DNA of 64,000 nt from Rhytidiadelphus loreus (lineage: Eukaryota; Streptophyta; Bryopsida; Hypnales; Hylocomiaceae): contig OX344762.1 in NCBI GenBank assembly GCA_947034895.1, positions 5,151,501 to 5,215,500 on the forward strand, read 5' to 3'. The notes under the pieces were generated by a model. It had not been told where the DNA came from and ran no database searches. It saw only the letters and a list, made by a program, of their open reading frames with translations. This document shows, one piece after another, positions 11,044 to 23,925 of this stretch (its first letter is position 1; each line of letters opens with the position of its first letter). The translations under genes and the position numbers were made by a program.

Positions 11044-13265
11044 TGTCCACTAGGAGGTTTTGAAATGGATAGTTGATTGTGAGAAAATGAATTGTGGATT
11101 ACATTGAAGCATACTAAGACTTGTTTTTTACTAATTGAATGGATGGTTTTAGAGTCCCATTGGTTCATTCTTAACTAAATGGATAGGTGTCTCCTGATTA
11201 TATTCAAAATAAGAATTGGTTGTTGAACTACTTTTTCTCAAGTGTTATTTTTTTTGAAATAATGATTTATTGAACCATCCATTTCAGTTTTAGAAAGGGA
11301 TGCATTTAGAAACAAATTCTATTCCTTTTTACATGTAGTAGTGCTAGTTGTTGAACCAAGCCAATTTTTTTTTCAAACTGCGTGTGTATGGGTTTGCAAG
11401 GCCTACTGATCACAACTATGGGCCCTATGCCAAACAATGTTAGAAAATTCATAACTGATTCAATAATGCTTCAAAAAACATGGAATGACTTGTGTTAGAT
11501 TCCTCATCTATTTTTCCTTTACTAAAAAATATACTAAAAATATTTCCGTCTTAAGAAATACATGGAAAAGGGAGACCAACTCTTGAATGAGTGGTTTATG
11601 AACTTCTTGCCTTAGACTTTTTATGTTGAGAACCGCCCATCCAAAGTGGTTCATTCTAGAATAATTTCAGGGTGGAAAAGGTGATTGTACTGTATAGTAT
11701 TTAGTAATGAAATGAATGATGATGTACCTCACACTAGAAGTGAAGTGTAGTTAATGAGATGTAGTAATGTTTAATTGTAAGTTGGAACTAAACTGAATTA
11801 AGATGTGTTTTGCATGATTTAGAGAGCACCATGAACACTTTAAGTTGTCATTTGATCCATTCACTAATGTTTTTATATTCTTTACAGTTGTAGTCTATGT
11901 GCGTAATGAGCGACTGATGTACTTTTGCCTTGTAAAAATCGCCAAAATTTCATTTTCACTGCAAAAATTCTGAAAAAAATTGGAGTAACAGCTCTTCTTC
12001 TTTCTCTAGCTATGAAAAAAAATTGCATACTTTTAGTTTCATTGGCTTCTCCAAATAGGCCTATCTTTCCTTACATGCACCATTACAGAGCCTTCTACCT
12101 TACTATGAATACGAAAACATGCTTGCTCCATGCCTGGCCAAACGGAAATTTTTGAACCGATGCCAATTTATAGTTTATTAGAAACCACTTCTTTACACGT
12201 GGTTTGTTGTAGTAGAACTAAGTGCACCCCTCGAGGGAATAGTTTAGCCTAGTTAATAATGTTATGCAAAGGGACCTTTTTGCATTTATGAAAAGAAAAA
12301 CCTACAATGATCAAAATTGACTTGTATTGATTGTGAGGCAACCCAATAATCGGATTTTCCCCTAAAGGACTAGAATGTTTAGAGACCCATAATTGCTTCA
12401 AAATACTATTTTCCAAAGCAAGGTCAAAATCTTCATCAATTATTATTTTTTAACAAATTTAACTGCATGATCTTTTAGTTGACTTATTCAAGTACATTGA
12501 CCTAAAATTTTAAAGCAAATGTCCCCACCATTGCAAGTTCAATGTGCCTAAACTTCAAAATGTAGGCTTTTCTGCCTTTCTGGTCCTTCCCAAAAGTGAA
12601 GTTTTGTCTTTCAACATTTTTAGAAAAAAAACTCATTTGTCTTATAACTTATTCATTTTTTCAATATGCTGAAAAATAGTTTGAAAATATGTGAAAAAAA
12701 TTTAATCCAAAAAACATTCATATTCATATTTTACAAAATTGTAATTTGTGAAGTGGAAGGTGGTACTTAGTGAAAGAAAAAAACTTATATGCGAATAACT
12801 TCTACAAGAAATTGAAAATTATTAATCCCAATGGTGAAAATCTTCTAGTAAACAATTGATATCCTTTATTTTTATTTTTATTTGAAAATTTTCAAAATTG
12901 AAAGCAAAAAGATGTTTTTTTACCTTCATTGCTCGCAAAATAAAACTCCTCATAACTTTTACCTCGTTATTTGGAATTGAATCGTTCTAATGTTTTTGAG
13001 TAGTTTTTAATCTATAAAATCTACCAAAAATAATTAAAAATAATTAAAAATAATTTAGAATATATTTTTTGTTACCGAGTTTGAAATTGAAATAAAAAAA
13101 ACTTCTAACTTTTGCAATATTTGTCAGAATGACATGAAACAAAGCTTCTCATGTAGATTATGATGAGTAGCATCCATCTTGAAAAATTTGTGCAAGAATT
13201 CCAAATTATAAAGTCAATAAAGCCTGCCAAGTTCTTAAGAAGCCCAAAGTGGGCTCTTTGGTCTT
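11044..13265. other. AT-rich intergenic DNA
   Basis: No protein family could be recognised on either strand. From about 12300 the sequence consists of low-complexity A/T words like those inside the piggyBac-like family, suggesting older decayed copies. A short TAATTAAAAA repeat is near 13025. Confidence 0.35.
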
Positions 13266-14192
13266 TTAACCCCTAAAGGCCCTTTGTTCTCTTGGGGGAC
13301 AAATTGGAATTCAGGTAGGTTCTCATGATCTCAATTTTTAGTGAATTTTTTAAAAACTTTCACATAAAATAGGAAAAGTTATAAGCTTCGTGGGAATATA
13401 ATCTTTATTTCAATTGGTGCTTAGAAGCAAAAGTTATACCACAATAAGCCCAAATTGTAACTCGGTGGACAAAACAATAAATCCACAAAAAACTTGAAAT
13501 TATATTTTTCAATTTTTTTCCTTGTAGATCATACTTTTGTCTACATGTTAAGCTTTGATTCATTCCATTTTGATTAATGATGTGAAAGTTATGAACAATC
13601 TTATTTTCTGGGCAATCTAAGCATCTTCTTGAAAAAATAACTTATAGGATTCATTTCAGAATGCAATTTTCACAATTTTTCCCAAGTTTTTTTGGAAATT
13701 TTAAGCTTTCTTGATAGATCAATGTTACCGTTGGAATTATTGTTTTTCAATCCCATCTAAGAGCTATTAACAATTTAGTTTTTCTTTCAATCTTGAACCT
13801 CCTTCTACTTGACAATTTTTTGAAGTATGAAAATCAAGTTGTTGTGTTTTGAAATTTTTTCCCTAGACTTCCAACTCAATTTTCCAACACAATAAATTAT
13901 AAATTCAAATTCTATAGTACAGTTTTCTCCATGAATGGTGGTCAAAATCATCTGAAATTGCAGGCTAGTGTTAAAAAAAACTTGTTTTTTCAACTTTGAA
14001 TGCTCATATCTCTCAATCTATACAGTCAAACTTCATGAAATTTTTACCACATGATCTCAAACAAGTAAAGTACAAGATCTTATGGTTCATTTCCAAAAAA
14101 AGTATTTTTTTTTGTTATTTTACAAACGCAGTAGAAATGGCAGTTTTTAGTGGTTTTTGATAGAAAAATGGCCTTGGGCGTGTAGGGGTTAA
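13266..14192. mobile_element. piggyBac-like non-autonomous element, 927 bp with TTAA at both ends
   Basis: It begins TTAACCCCTAAAGG and ends GTAGGGGTTAA. TTAA target duplication with C-rich ends is diagnostic of the piggyBac superfamily. The interior is AT-rich and non-coding and includes conserved words (CCCTAGACTT, CAAACTTCATGAAATTTTTA, GTACAAGATCTTA). This is the least interrupted copy of a family with at least five further members here. Confidence 0.8.
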
Positions 14193-15442
14193 AGATTAAT
14201 TGATAAGTCCCACCCAAGTATCTAGTAAAACATAATACCATCCCAACATGGAGAGGATCATTGCTTAGTTATACAATGTTATGAAAATGACTTTGATATG
14301 GTTATTAGTGACAATACCAATTCCTTGTTGGCTAATTCTCTCCAAACTCAAATTGTCCCTGACTAAAAAGTCAATTTCATATTAAAAGTACTAATGAGTA
14401 TTGCGTCATTCCTTGGTTTAGGCCCTAAACCAAGGATGCAAATCTCATTAGTATTTTTAATAGTGTCCTTCTTATAGTGTCTAAGATTTCACAACATATT
14501 TAATCATGGTGAGGATTTTCATTTCAATTTGGCCAATGGATGTGAAAGAATTGTGTATTAATTGAAGCTCCAATGTCTCTTCTTTTCTCTTTATAGTGTT
14601 TCATTGTCTATTTTAAAAAATAAAAATTGATCGGCACTCATTGAGTTGATTCATTTCTTAATGTTTTCTCCAATTCATACAAAAATTGAAGTCTTTCATT
14701 TGACTTTGTATGGTGCTCTTCAAATTTTGCAACTTCTTTTACAACCCTTAGATGTTTAGGTGAAGGTGAAGGTCCTTCCTGCGTTGGGTGAGATTTTTTT
14801 AAATATTCATGGTCTGAGTACACATGCTCAATTTGGTCAATGGATGTAAAGGGCCTATGTTTGAAGCTTTAAATAGACCTTCTCCCTCTCTACAATTTCC
14901 AAATGTTGAAACTTTGCTTTGCTTTTTTCAAAATTTCTCTTCCCTTATAGTAGAGCAAGGTCATTTTTTAATGTTATTCTCTTCATGGTTTTCAATTATG
15001 TACTCGAGTCAAGCAATTTAGGGCAATGCATCGAGTTGATGTCTATTGCAAAGCATTGTTCTTGTCAATCCTTAAGGTAAAAGGCTCAAAATCTACTCGG
15101 ACATCTAGAATTGTCTCTATAATTAGCTTTGAAATGGACATAAGATGGTCCTTAAATCAGTGACCTCCATAGTCATTAAATGGATCATGAAAAAAAATAT
15201 TACTTATTGCAAGAGCCAATCATTCGCCTTCCTTTCCCCATTTCTCTTTACAAGTTGCAAGTGAACAACATATAGAAGACCTAAGGTCATAAGTGAATTT
15301 TCAAATGACTTGTAATACATTCCGCAACTATTTTTCTTAGTCTAAAAAATGAGCTAAAATTATTCCCATTGAAGAAAATACCTGAAAAAGGCAAACGACC
15401 CCTTCGATGAGCGGTTTTTTTAGTGTCCTATGTATAAAGCAA
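14193..15442. other. Intergenic repeats left of the inverted duplication
   Basis: A short inverted repeat with GGTTTAGG/CCCTAAACC at its centre is at about 14385-14458. The last part (about 15355-15430) resembles 11540-11615, so it belongs to a dispersed repeat. No gene recognised. Confidence 0.35.
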
Positions 15443-18028
15443 TGAATATATTAAGATTTTTGTGAGTCGAGCGACACGCTCCTAGAGCAGCTTCGGAGTC
15501 GCTTCCCTGGCTACTCCTTGTGGAATTTACGTGTCCTTGCTGGCTTCGTCAGGACTTCTGTAATCGTGGTTTAGGCGACTCATTTTTTCCCATAAGTTTA
15601 AAAAAGAGTTGCTTTGGCGACTTTGTAAACTACCTTTGCAGTGTTCTGGCGAAGCTTGAATTTCCGGAGCGACTATTGTGGCTATTGGATTTGAACACCT
15701 GTGCACAAGGACAAACTAAAATGAACCTTGAAAACAGAAAGAAAAACAGAAACAATGCCTTCAAAACAAAAACAAAATTAGGAACCTTCAAAACAAAAAC
15801 AAAAGCACAACATTGAAATGGAAAGCAACATCAATAAGTGAAATGGAAAGAACATGTACAATGCATGAACGAAAGTCAAGAAAGCATTGCTCAAGGGAGT
15901 TGAACCCCAGCCATGAAGGCCTTGCCCAGATGCAATGAGCAATCCCACCCACCCCCAACCCAGTTAGTACAATGATGATGAAAGAACTTAGAAACCAGAA
16001 CTTGCCGCATTAATGGAAACAAACATTCACATGTGTACTCCTTGCCGTGATCTCTCTTCCCGCCAGGAAGAAATTGCCTTGGTGACTGGAAATGTTTCCA
16101 AAGTGAAGAAACTTTGTAAAAAAAGTTTGACACAAGTGTCCACATGTCCTCCGAGCATGTTCCTGAGTTTGGACTTCATGAAACTGAGGGTGGAGAACGT
16201 CCTTTCGTCCTCGACACTACCAAGCACCGCAGCCACAACAATTTCTACAACCTTCAAAAACTTTGATAAGCGGCTCAACATTAACGCATTTTGGCCAATT
16301 CGGACCCACACCTTAGTTAAAGGATTTTCATCCCTTGGTTCATCCATAGCACCCCGTGCATGGGACTTCATTGTGAGTTTAAACAAACTCATTTGCAACA
16401 TCAAGAGTCGCCCATCAAGAATGGAATCAACCTGCTGGCAGTCAAACATCTCAATAGTACCAAAGTTCACAGTGCGTACAACTGCAAACTGTGTACACAA
16501 AGTCTTCACATGTAATGGGAAAAGGTCATCACAGTTCGGCTGAAGCCAATACTGAGGAAATACTATGCCAAGTGAATTCATGAGCTCCACTTCGGGAAAG
16601 CACACATCAAGCTCCACCACCATCATTTCTACCGCATCCCTGCATTGACCTTTGACAGAATTGATCACCGAAGCCAAGTCGGCCCTAGTGACAGAGACTT
16701 TCTTCCCACTCAAGCCGCAAATGGAATGAGCAGGATGGCTGTGATCTCCAATGCGGAAGGCAAGAGTTTCAACACCAATATTCAAGTGGGTCACCCATTC
16801 TTGGCTGATTGAATATGACTGGTCATGCAAAATGTCATGAAACATTTCGAAATGTTGCTTCTGCCAAGCCGAATCTTTGTTGATGTACATCATGTACAAC
16901 TCGCTCTAGCAGATCTTGACTGCAGCAATGTAATCACTCACAAAAACGTGGTTAGATTGTGCAAATTTCATGAGAAAATTCACAGAATCCAACAACGGCA
17001 TGAGGCAAGGAAGAGCCAATAGGGTTGACCAATATCGCACAACAAGTTGTAGTTGTGCCGTGAAGTCTCTTTGGCCACAGCTTGTTTTGCAGTAAGTTCA
17101 GGCTCTTTCATTGACAAATCTTCACACATTGTGGCCACAAGCGCCTTGTACTCTCCCATAACCCTTTTCAAAGGTTTAAGGAGAGACAACCATCGGGTTT
17201 TCATATTGCGAAGCATATGGCGTCCCTTTGTTTCCACTAAGTCGGCAAGCTTCTGGAATTGTAAGTGACGCTTCGGACTACGGCTAAAATAAGAATACAT
17301 GGCTTGGCACAAAGCCTCAATTTTTGCCACACTAGGCAAATTTGATAATGGTTCTACAGCTAAATTGGTGCGATGAGCCATGCAGTGAATCCCGAACATG
17401 AATGGAGCCACATGTTCCTTCATCTGCACTGTGACACTATTCCTGCTACCCTGGAAAACTGACACACCATTTGCCCCAAAACACACCAAACGTTGTGCTA
17501 CTTCCGCCAACTCAAGCCCTGAATGATGTGATACCATTCCCTGAATACTCTCTCTCACATGAGATGCCACATTGCCATCCTCAAGACGATGCAATGACAA
17601 CAAGATAGGCACTCTCTTGAAACCAATGCAGACATATAGGTGAATTGAGAGCCACGACTGAGTATCGATAGTATTGACCTCATCTACACTGAGTGAAAAA
17701 AAATGGGCCTTAGAAATTACCTCTTTCGTGTGAACTGCCAAGGCCTTCGCAAGGTGGTCTGCCATCTCCAACCAACAAGGACACTCTAATGTTTTTTGGG
17801 GAAGTCCGGCACCTGCAACAGTTCGAAAAGCTCCCTCATCCAGGGTTGTCTTGTCTGACAGAATTTCGGGTTTTTGTGTCTAATAGACGTCGCATGTCGC
17901 ATGTCGAATTGTCGAGTTGTCGAGTATGGGCGGTTTTTGTTGTCGTGTACGGATTTTGGATTTCAAATTTTTTTACCCCTAGATAAAATGGACTGTCCTA
18001 CATGGCTGTGACGTGACGTGCTTCATGA

Positions 18029-18240
18029 GGGGCGACCGCGGGTAGAGGCGACCACGGGTAGGGGGCGACTGCGGGTCCACAATCTAGGGCGACTGCAGGT
18101 CCACAATCTAGGGCGACTGCGGGTCTAGGGGCGACCGCGGGTAGGGGGCGACTACGGGTCCAAAATCTAGGGCGATTGCGGGTCTAGGGGCGACCTCTGG
18201 TCCCTAGGGGCGACTTCTGGTCCCTAGGGGCGACCTCTTT
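18029..18240. repeat. GC-rich subterminal array, left-arm element, outer end
   Basis: Eleven variants of GGCGAC(C/T)NC(G/T)GGT, spaced by TAGGG-type linkers. It starts about 190 bp inside the element end. The motif stands out from the AT-rich surroundings and is a candidate transposase binding array. The mirror copy is at 35714-35925. Confidence 0.8.
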
Positions 18241-19146
18241 GTTGCAATTGTCCAAAAAAACTTTCAAAACTACTATTTCTAGTACAAAAAAAAATTAATT
18301 AATTAATGGTATTTTTGAATATGTAATCGTAGGATCTTAAAGTAGAATAGTATGACAATGTGTAGAAAAAATTTCAAACACTTTCACCACATAGATTGCA
18401 AGGTAAATGTGTTCAAGTGAAGAAATCACATTTGTGACATATTGACAAGCTACTTTGAATCTTCTTAACTTAAAAAAGTTTACATTATAGTCTTGAATTA
18501 AAAAAATTTCATCATTCAAAATTGATTTGAAAATATAAAAAATTTAAAATTTAAAAATAATGTGGTTTCATTCTTTAAAAAATTATTAAGTAGAAGAAAG
18601 TACATCATAGAGAGAAAAAACTTTATCATTAATAGCTTTAAAATGGAATTAAAACACACTAATCCCAATGGTGAGATTGTTCTATGAATCAAAGTTAATT
18701 TTTTGAACTTATTTGTTTAATTGTTTTGAAAAAGTTTGAAACTTGAGTGGCCCAAAAGAATCCTATGCTTGATTTTTTTTAATATGATACTATGATTGCT
18801 CACAAAAAAAGATGCTCTATAACTTTTATACCATCAATCCCAAAAAAATGAACCAAAGCTTTTGAAGTACAAAAAAATTCCAATCTATGAAAACAAAAAA
18901 CTTTAATTTTTAATTCAAATTTTTGTGAATTTTCTTTGTTCACCTAATTTATATTTAGGCTTATTGTGGTATAACTCTTGCTCTTTGGCACCAATTAAAA
19001 TACAAATTACAATCCCATAAAACTAACAAGTTTATCTATATCATGAAAAAGTATCAAAAGCTTCATATAAAATTGACCTTATATGAAGTTGCCTGAAATC
19101 CATTTTCCAAGCTACAAAGACAATTGAGACTTTAGAGCTTAACATC
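18241..19146. mobile_element. Degenerate piggyBac-like copy in left arm
   Basis: The interior words match the family (GTAGGATCTTAAAGTAG, CACATAGATTGCAAGGTAAA, TTTGGCACCAATTAAAATAC). The outer end is truncated by the GC-rich array, and the other end near GAGACTTTAGAGCTTAAC is eroded from CCTTTAGGGGTTAA. Mirror copy at 34808-35713. Confidence 0.55.
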
Positions 19147-19159
19147 CTAACAATGTATT

Positions 19160-19360
19160 CTCTACAAGAGAAAAGGTTGTTTTAAGTACAACCTAGTAGC
19201 ATAGTCCTACAATCTTATGATCTTTAGGGAGATTTTTAGTAAATTTTTATTGAAAACAAATGTATTTCTAATAAATATTTACTATAATTTGCTAAAAGGT
19301 CATAAATTATAGAACTATATTGCTAAGACCATACCTAAAACATTCCTTTCTCTTCTAGTG
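19160..19360. mobile_element. CACTA-type MITE, 201 bp, left arm
   Basis: The ends are CTCTACAAGAGAAAAGG (first bases eroded from CACTA) and, from the other side, CACTAGAAGAGAAAGG. The 3-bp TSD is ATT (19157-19159, 19361-19363). Same family as 63778-63979: GTTTTAAGTA and ATAATTTATGACCTTTTAG-like words recur. Mirror copy at 34594-34794. Confidence 0.8.
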
Positions 19361-19375
19361 ATTATTCATGAGGTG

Positions 19376-20235
19376 GATTTTAAAATACAAAATAATGCAC
19401 GAAGATTTGTATAAAAAACTTTCCCATTTGAATTCTTCTTTTTTCCAAGTATTCTTGTACTCATGAATTATTTACCACCATCAATCCATCATCCCTAACT
19501 TAAAAATTAGATGGAAGGGATTTAAAGAAAAATTTCCCTTTTTGATTTAATTTATGCATATTTCAACGAATTATCCTACTAAAGGACCTATAATTTATGA
19601 AGTGTATTTCAAAATACAAAATAATGCATGAAGATATTTACAATACCTTCCCCATTTAATTTTTTTGATTCTCTAGGCATCTTTGTACTCATGAATTATT
19701 ACCACCTTCATCTCTAACTTAAAAAAATAGTAGGGAAGGGATTTAAATGAAAACTTCTCCTTTTGATTTAATTTATGCAAAGCTCAAAGATTTACCCTAT
19801 GGGTCTATAATTTATCAAGTGTATTTTTCTTGATTCTCTAAGCATCTTTGTACTCATGAATTATTACCACCTTCATCTCTAACTTAAAAAAATAGTAGGG
19901 AAGGGATTTAAATGAAAACTTCTCCTTTTGATTTAATTTATGCAAATCTCAAAGATTTACCCTATGGGTCTATAATTTATCCAATGTATTTCAAAATACA
20001 AAATAATGCATGAAGATATTTGCAATACCTTCCCCATTTAATTTTCTTGATTCACCAAGCATCTTTGTACTTATGAATTACTTACTATCTTCACCTCTAA
20101 CCTAAAACTAAAGGAAAGAGATTTAAATAAAAACTTTCCCTATGGATTTAAGCAAATCTCAAATAGTCATTCTACAAGTGTATAATTTATCAAATGAATT
20201 TCAAAATACAAAAAAATAGATGGATAGATATGTAT
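19376..20235. repeat. Tandem repeat, about five units near 212 bp, left arm
   Basis: Units contain ATTTCAAAATACAAAATAAT, GCATCTTTGTACTCATGAAT and GATTTAATTTATGCA. The third unit is shortened by a deletion. Mirror copy at 33719-34578. Confidence 0.8.
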
Positions 20236-20689
20236 GATCTTTCTTATTTTATTTTATTTCATATCATGTAATCACAATCGAATAAATGATAATGAACCAT
20301 TGATATATATTTAAAAAAATTACATGTTTGCAAAAATTGAGTGTTCAATGGAAGATGACATCTTGTCATAAAATTAATATACTAGAGCGAATTAATAGAT
20401 CAAACAAAATATTGTCAAATTCAAGTTGTACTATAGAGAATCCAAAGCAACTAGATTTTTAGAAGAGCTTTCATTTCTAATAAATGAGATTAGGTGTTTA
20501 AGCTACAAAATCTAATCTCATCAAGGTCCATTTATTTAGCTCACCTACCAAAGAGGGTCCACTAATACACCTAGCAAACTAAAACAAAAGTAATTGACTC
20601 TAATGAAGCTCTCAATTTCTACCTTCAACACCCACAAAAAGCAATCGAACGCGTTCTTCAAGTGACTTTGAGTCTTCGGCGACCTTTCT

Positions 20690-21150
20690 TGGAGGAGAAC
20701 ACGGGTCAGGGCGACCTCGGGTGGGGGGCGATTGCGGGTGGAGGTGGGAAGAATTGGCCTCTCTTTGCCTAAAAATTAGCAAATTTGGGCCTTTGAAGGG
20801 CTTCTAGGGGCGGCTTCAGGTCAAGGCGACCTCTTTGGGAGGAGAATGTGGGTGAGGGCGACCTCGGGTAGGGGGCAACCGCGGGTGGAGGCGGGAAGAA
20901 TTGGCCTCCCAAAGGCCCAAATTTGCCAATTTGGGCCTTTGGGAGGCTTCTAGGGGCGACTTTGGGTCAAAGCGACCTCTTTGGGAGGAGATTGCGGGTG
21001 AGGGCGACCTCGGGTAGGGGGCGACCGCGGGTGGAGGCGGGAAGAATTGGCCTCCCAAAGGCCCAAAATTGGCAAATTTGGGCCTTTGGGAGGCTTCTAG
21101 GGGCGACTTCGGGTCTTGGGCGACTTCTTTATTAGAAAAGAACACGGGTG
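20690..21150. repeat. 147-bp tandem repeat, three units, left arm
   Basis: GC-rich units with GGTAGGGGGCGACCGCGGGT, GAAGAATTGGCCTCCCAAAG and GGGAGGCTTCTAGGGGCGAC. The first unit is more diverged. Because 147 is divisible by three, the unit leaves a long minus-strand frame open here; I treat that as a by-product, not a gene. Confidence 0.85.
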
Positions 21151-21767
21151 AAAGGGACCTCTTTTATTGTGCAACTGTAGATGGAGGTGGAAGCCATTGC
21201 TTTGAGGATGTCCTTTTTTTACAATTTCCTGCATAAATAAGAGATTTTAAACATCTTTCTTCTTTTTCTTTTTGATTTTGAAAGTTTCTTAATAATATTT
21301 TTTTTCTTAGACCCTTGATATTTCATATCAATTTCAAGATATATATATTTTAAATTAGTAAAAATCATTTATTGTTTATTTCCCCTCGATTTCTTTCATT
21401 ACATTGGAGTTGTTAATACATATATGACCTAATTTTTAGGAACTCCATTGGGAATGTTTATAGAATTTCTTCTTGATTCCTAGGGTCTTTATAAGGTGGG
21501 GTCTTTTTAAATTTCCCTTGTTTTTTTTAATTTTCCCTAATTTTAATGCAAAAATTGTTATTATGATTTGCAAGTTCTTTCTTGTAATTGTGCATTGCAA
21601 ATAATCAATTTGGTTGTTCAATTGAAACGTTTGATGTCATTCAAGAATGAGTGATTATCACTAAAAGGACATATTGGCTAACTATATGGATTACTGTTAA
21701 GTACCTTGCTATCATTTTTTAGTCTCCTAAGATTCATTACAGATATTAACCTATTAAGGAAAAGAAG

Positions 21768-22043
21768 TTGGAGGATATAAAGAATTGTTGGCGGGTGGCT
21801 CTAACGTATGTATATGGGCTGCAACATTCAGAGAGGACCATAGAGATCATGCAAGAAAATCATAAATATACGATGAAATCCATCTTGTATTCTATTAGAA
21901 AAATTGGCCACTTAATGAATATGAATGATATGGAAAAATACGGCAATGAAGTATTTGAAAATACATTGATAGTGAGATACTTTGTAAGGAAGTTAGGTGA
22001 CCTTATTGAGCCTACTCTAAAGAAGCAATTAATATGTGGATAG
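21768..22043 (+). pseudogene. Possible captured gene fragment inside the giant element, left arm
   Basis: A 91-codon frame (WRVALTYVYGLQHSERTIEI...) reads like real protein rather than A/T-rich noise. The same frame continues past a TAG as VANLLIDKPWLMMPLKVVF. Family not recognised. It could be a fragment picked up by the element, or chance. Mirror copy at 32058-32333. Confidence 0.3.
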
Positions 22044-22400
22044 GTGGCAAACTTGCTCATTGATAAACCATGGTTGATGATGCCCCTTAAAGTTGTTTTC
22101 CACACTAATATTTTTGTAATAGGACATGATATTACCAGATTAGTATAAATAGAAACATAGGTCACATTGCATGCATTTAAATTTTGAAGAGCAATGTAAA
22201 TATATTAACGACTTTTATATAATGTGACATTTAAAAAAATGAATTGAATATTCTAAATGCAAAGTGCAAAAGTTATTGTATAGAATTTCAAATTTCAATT
22301 CTCTTGTGCAAATATTTTGTAATTTTTGTCAAACAATTAATTATAGTTTATTTGCTTCTAAACTATTGTGTGAGAAATTTTACAAAAATGAAGTTGAATT

Positions 22401-23785
22401 TTAACCCATAGAAGACCAAGAGTTCTTAAGGAATTCTCATCTCGGTTCACATAATGCTTAGAGTCTCAATTCTCATCGTGATTTTTTTGAAACTTTTTTT
22501 GAAGATAGAAGAATATATCATCTTTGTAGGAATATAGCATTTTTTCAATTAGTGTTTGAAAGAAAAAGTTATGCCACCCTAAAGCCAAAAATGGAGGTCA
22601 GTGGACACCTCAAATATTATATTTTTGTCTACATGTGAAGCTTTGATTCATTGTAATTGGACTAGTAATGCAAAAGTTATGGACAATCTTGTTTTTTGGA
22701 CAAACTTAGCATTTTCTTGAAAACAAAACTTGGAGGGTTCATTTTTTAATGCAATTTTCACAATTTTTCTAAAAATTTATTTGACAAGGTTAATTTGCTC
22801 ACTAGAACAATCTCATCATTGGAATTATTGCGTTTCAATTCCATCTTAGAGCTCTTAACAATTTAATTTTTTTGTTCAATCTTGGACCTACTTCTACTTT
22901 AAAATTTCTTAACCCCTAAAGGACCAAGGCCTTTTTCTTGCCAAAAAACATTCAAAATTGCCATTTCTATTGCAAAGAGTAAAAAATTAGGAAATTGTTC
23001 CTTTTGCACATCTAATTGTCTAACTATAGGATCTTATACATAATTAGTATAAAAATGTGTGGAATAAATTTCAGAAATGAATCTTGCAAGTTATTTTTTG
23101 AAGAAGATTCTTAGATTGCTAGAAAAACAAGATTGTCTATAACTTTCACACCACTTATCCAAATGAAATGAATCAAAGCTTTCCGTTGAGAAAAAAAATA
23201 TAATATATGAGGAAAAAAAATTAAAATTTTTGAATTTTTTTTTGTTGCCTTTGTTTTGAACTTATTTGGGCATAACTTTTGTTCCTAGGCACCACTTGAG
23301 AAAACATTATATTTCCACAAAGATAATTAGTTTTTCTATCTTTAAAAAAAGTTTCAAAAAATTATGACAAAAAATGAGACTGTAGGTACATGCTCAAAAT
23401 CCAATTTGTCAACCAAAGGGACGATGGTCCTTTAGGGGTTAAAGAGTGCAAATCAAGTGCTTTTATTAGTGAATATTTTTCCCTAGACTTTCAACTTATT
23501 TATTCAACGTATGTGTCTTTTAATTCAAAGTATGTAGTGCAAAAAATTTCCACAAATGACAGTCAAAGTCAACTGAAATTGCAGGTCACAGTTCAGAATT
23601 TTTTTTTTCCAACTTTGATTGTTAATATCTTCCAATCTATACGGTCAAACTTCATGAAATTTTTACCACGTGATCTTAGACAAGTGAAGTACAAGATCTT
23701 ACGGTTAGATTCTAAAAAAAGAAAAAATCTATTTTTTTGGATGAATGCAGCAAAAGTGGCAGTTTTGAATTGTAGTACAGAATTT
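22401..23785. mobile_element. Outer piggyBac-like copy in left arm, interrupted
   Basis: Starts TTAACCCATAGAAGACCAAG and shares its interior in order with 13266-14192. It is interrupted by a second copy at 22909-23442, and its far end is lost where the GC-rich array begins (after GGCAGTTTTGAATTGTAG). Mirror copy at 30316-31700. Confidence 0.65.
22909..23442. mobile_element. Nested piggyBac-like element, 534 bp with TTAA ends, left arm
   Basis: Begins TTAACCCCTAAAGGACCAAG and ends GGTCCTTTAGGGGTTAA, with TTAA at 22909-22912 and 23439-23442. It lies inside the previous element, between sequences that are adjacent in the copy at 13266-14192. Non-coding. Confidence 0.85.
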
Positions 23786-23925
23786 GCCCCTACCCGCACT
23801 CGTCCCTACCCGCGGTCGCCCCTACCCGCGGTCTCCCCTACCCGCAGTCTCCCCTACCCGCAGTCTCCCCTACCCGCGGTCGCCCTCTACCCGTAGTCGC
23901 CCCCACCCGAAGTCGCCCTAAATTT
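23785..23925. repeat. GC-rich subterminal array, left-arm element, inner end
   Basis: About eight units of CCCCTACCCGCGGTCG with small variations, opposite in orientation to the array at 18029-18240. Next to it GACGTGGCTGCCACATGG is an imperfect match to GTGACAGCC-like sequence at the other end. Confidence 0.8.

Noticed and set aside
14638..14823. Minus-strand 61-codon frame with plausible hydrophilic protein
   Set aside because: Too short, no family, no neighbouring frame continuing it.
20816..21145. Minus-strand Pro/Arg/Ser-rich frame of 109 codons in the left arm
   Set aside because: Open only because the 147-bp tandem unit is a multiple of three and GC-rich; the right arm loses 49 codons with one unit.
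23390..23896. 168-codon frame near the inner GC-rich array, with mirror copy
   Set aside because: Runs from a piggyBac-like element into the motif array; translation is a repeat artefact (RSPLPAV units).
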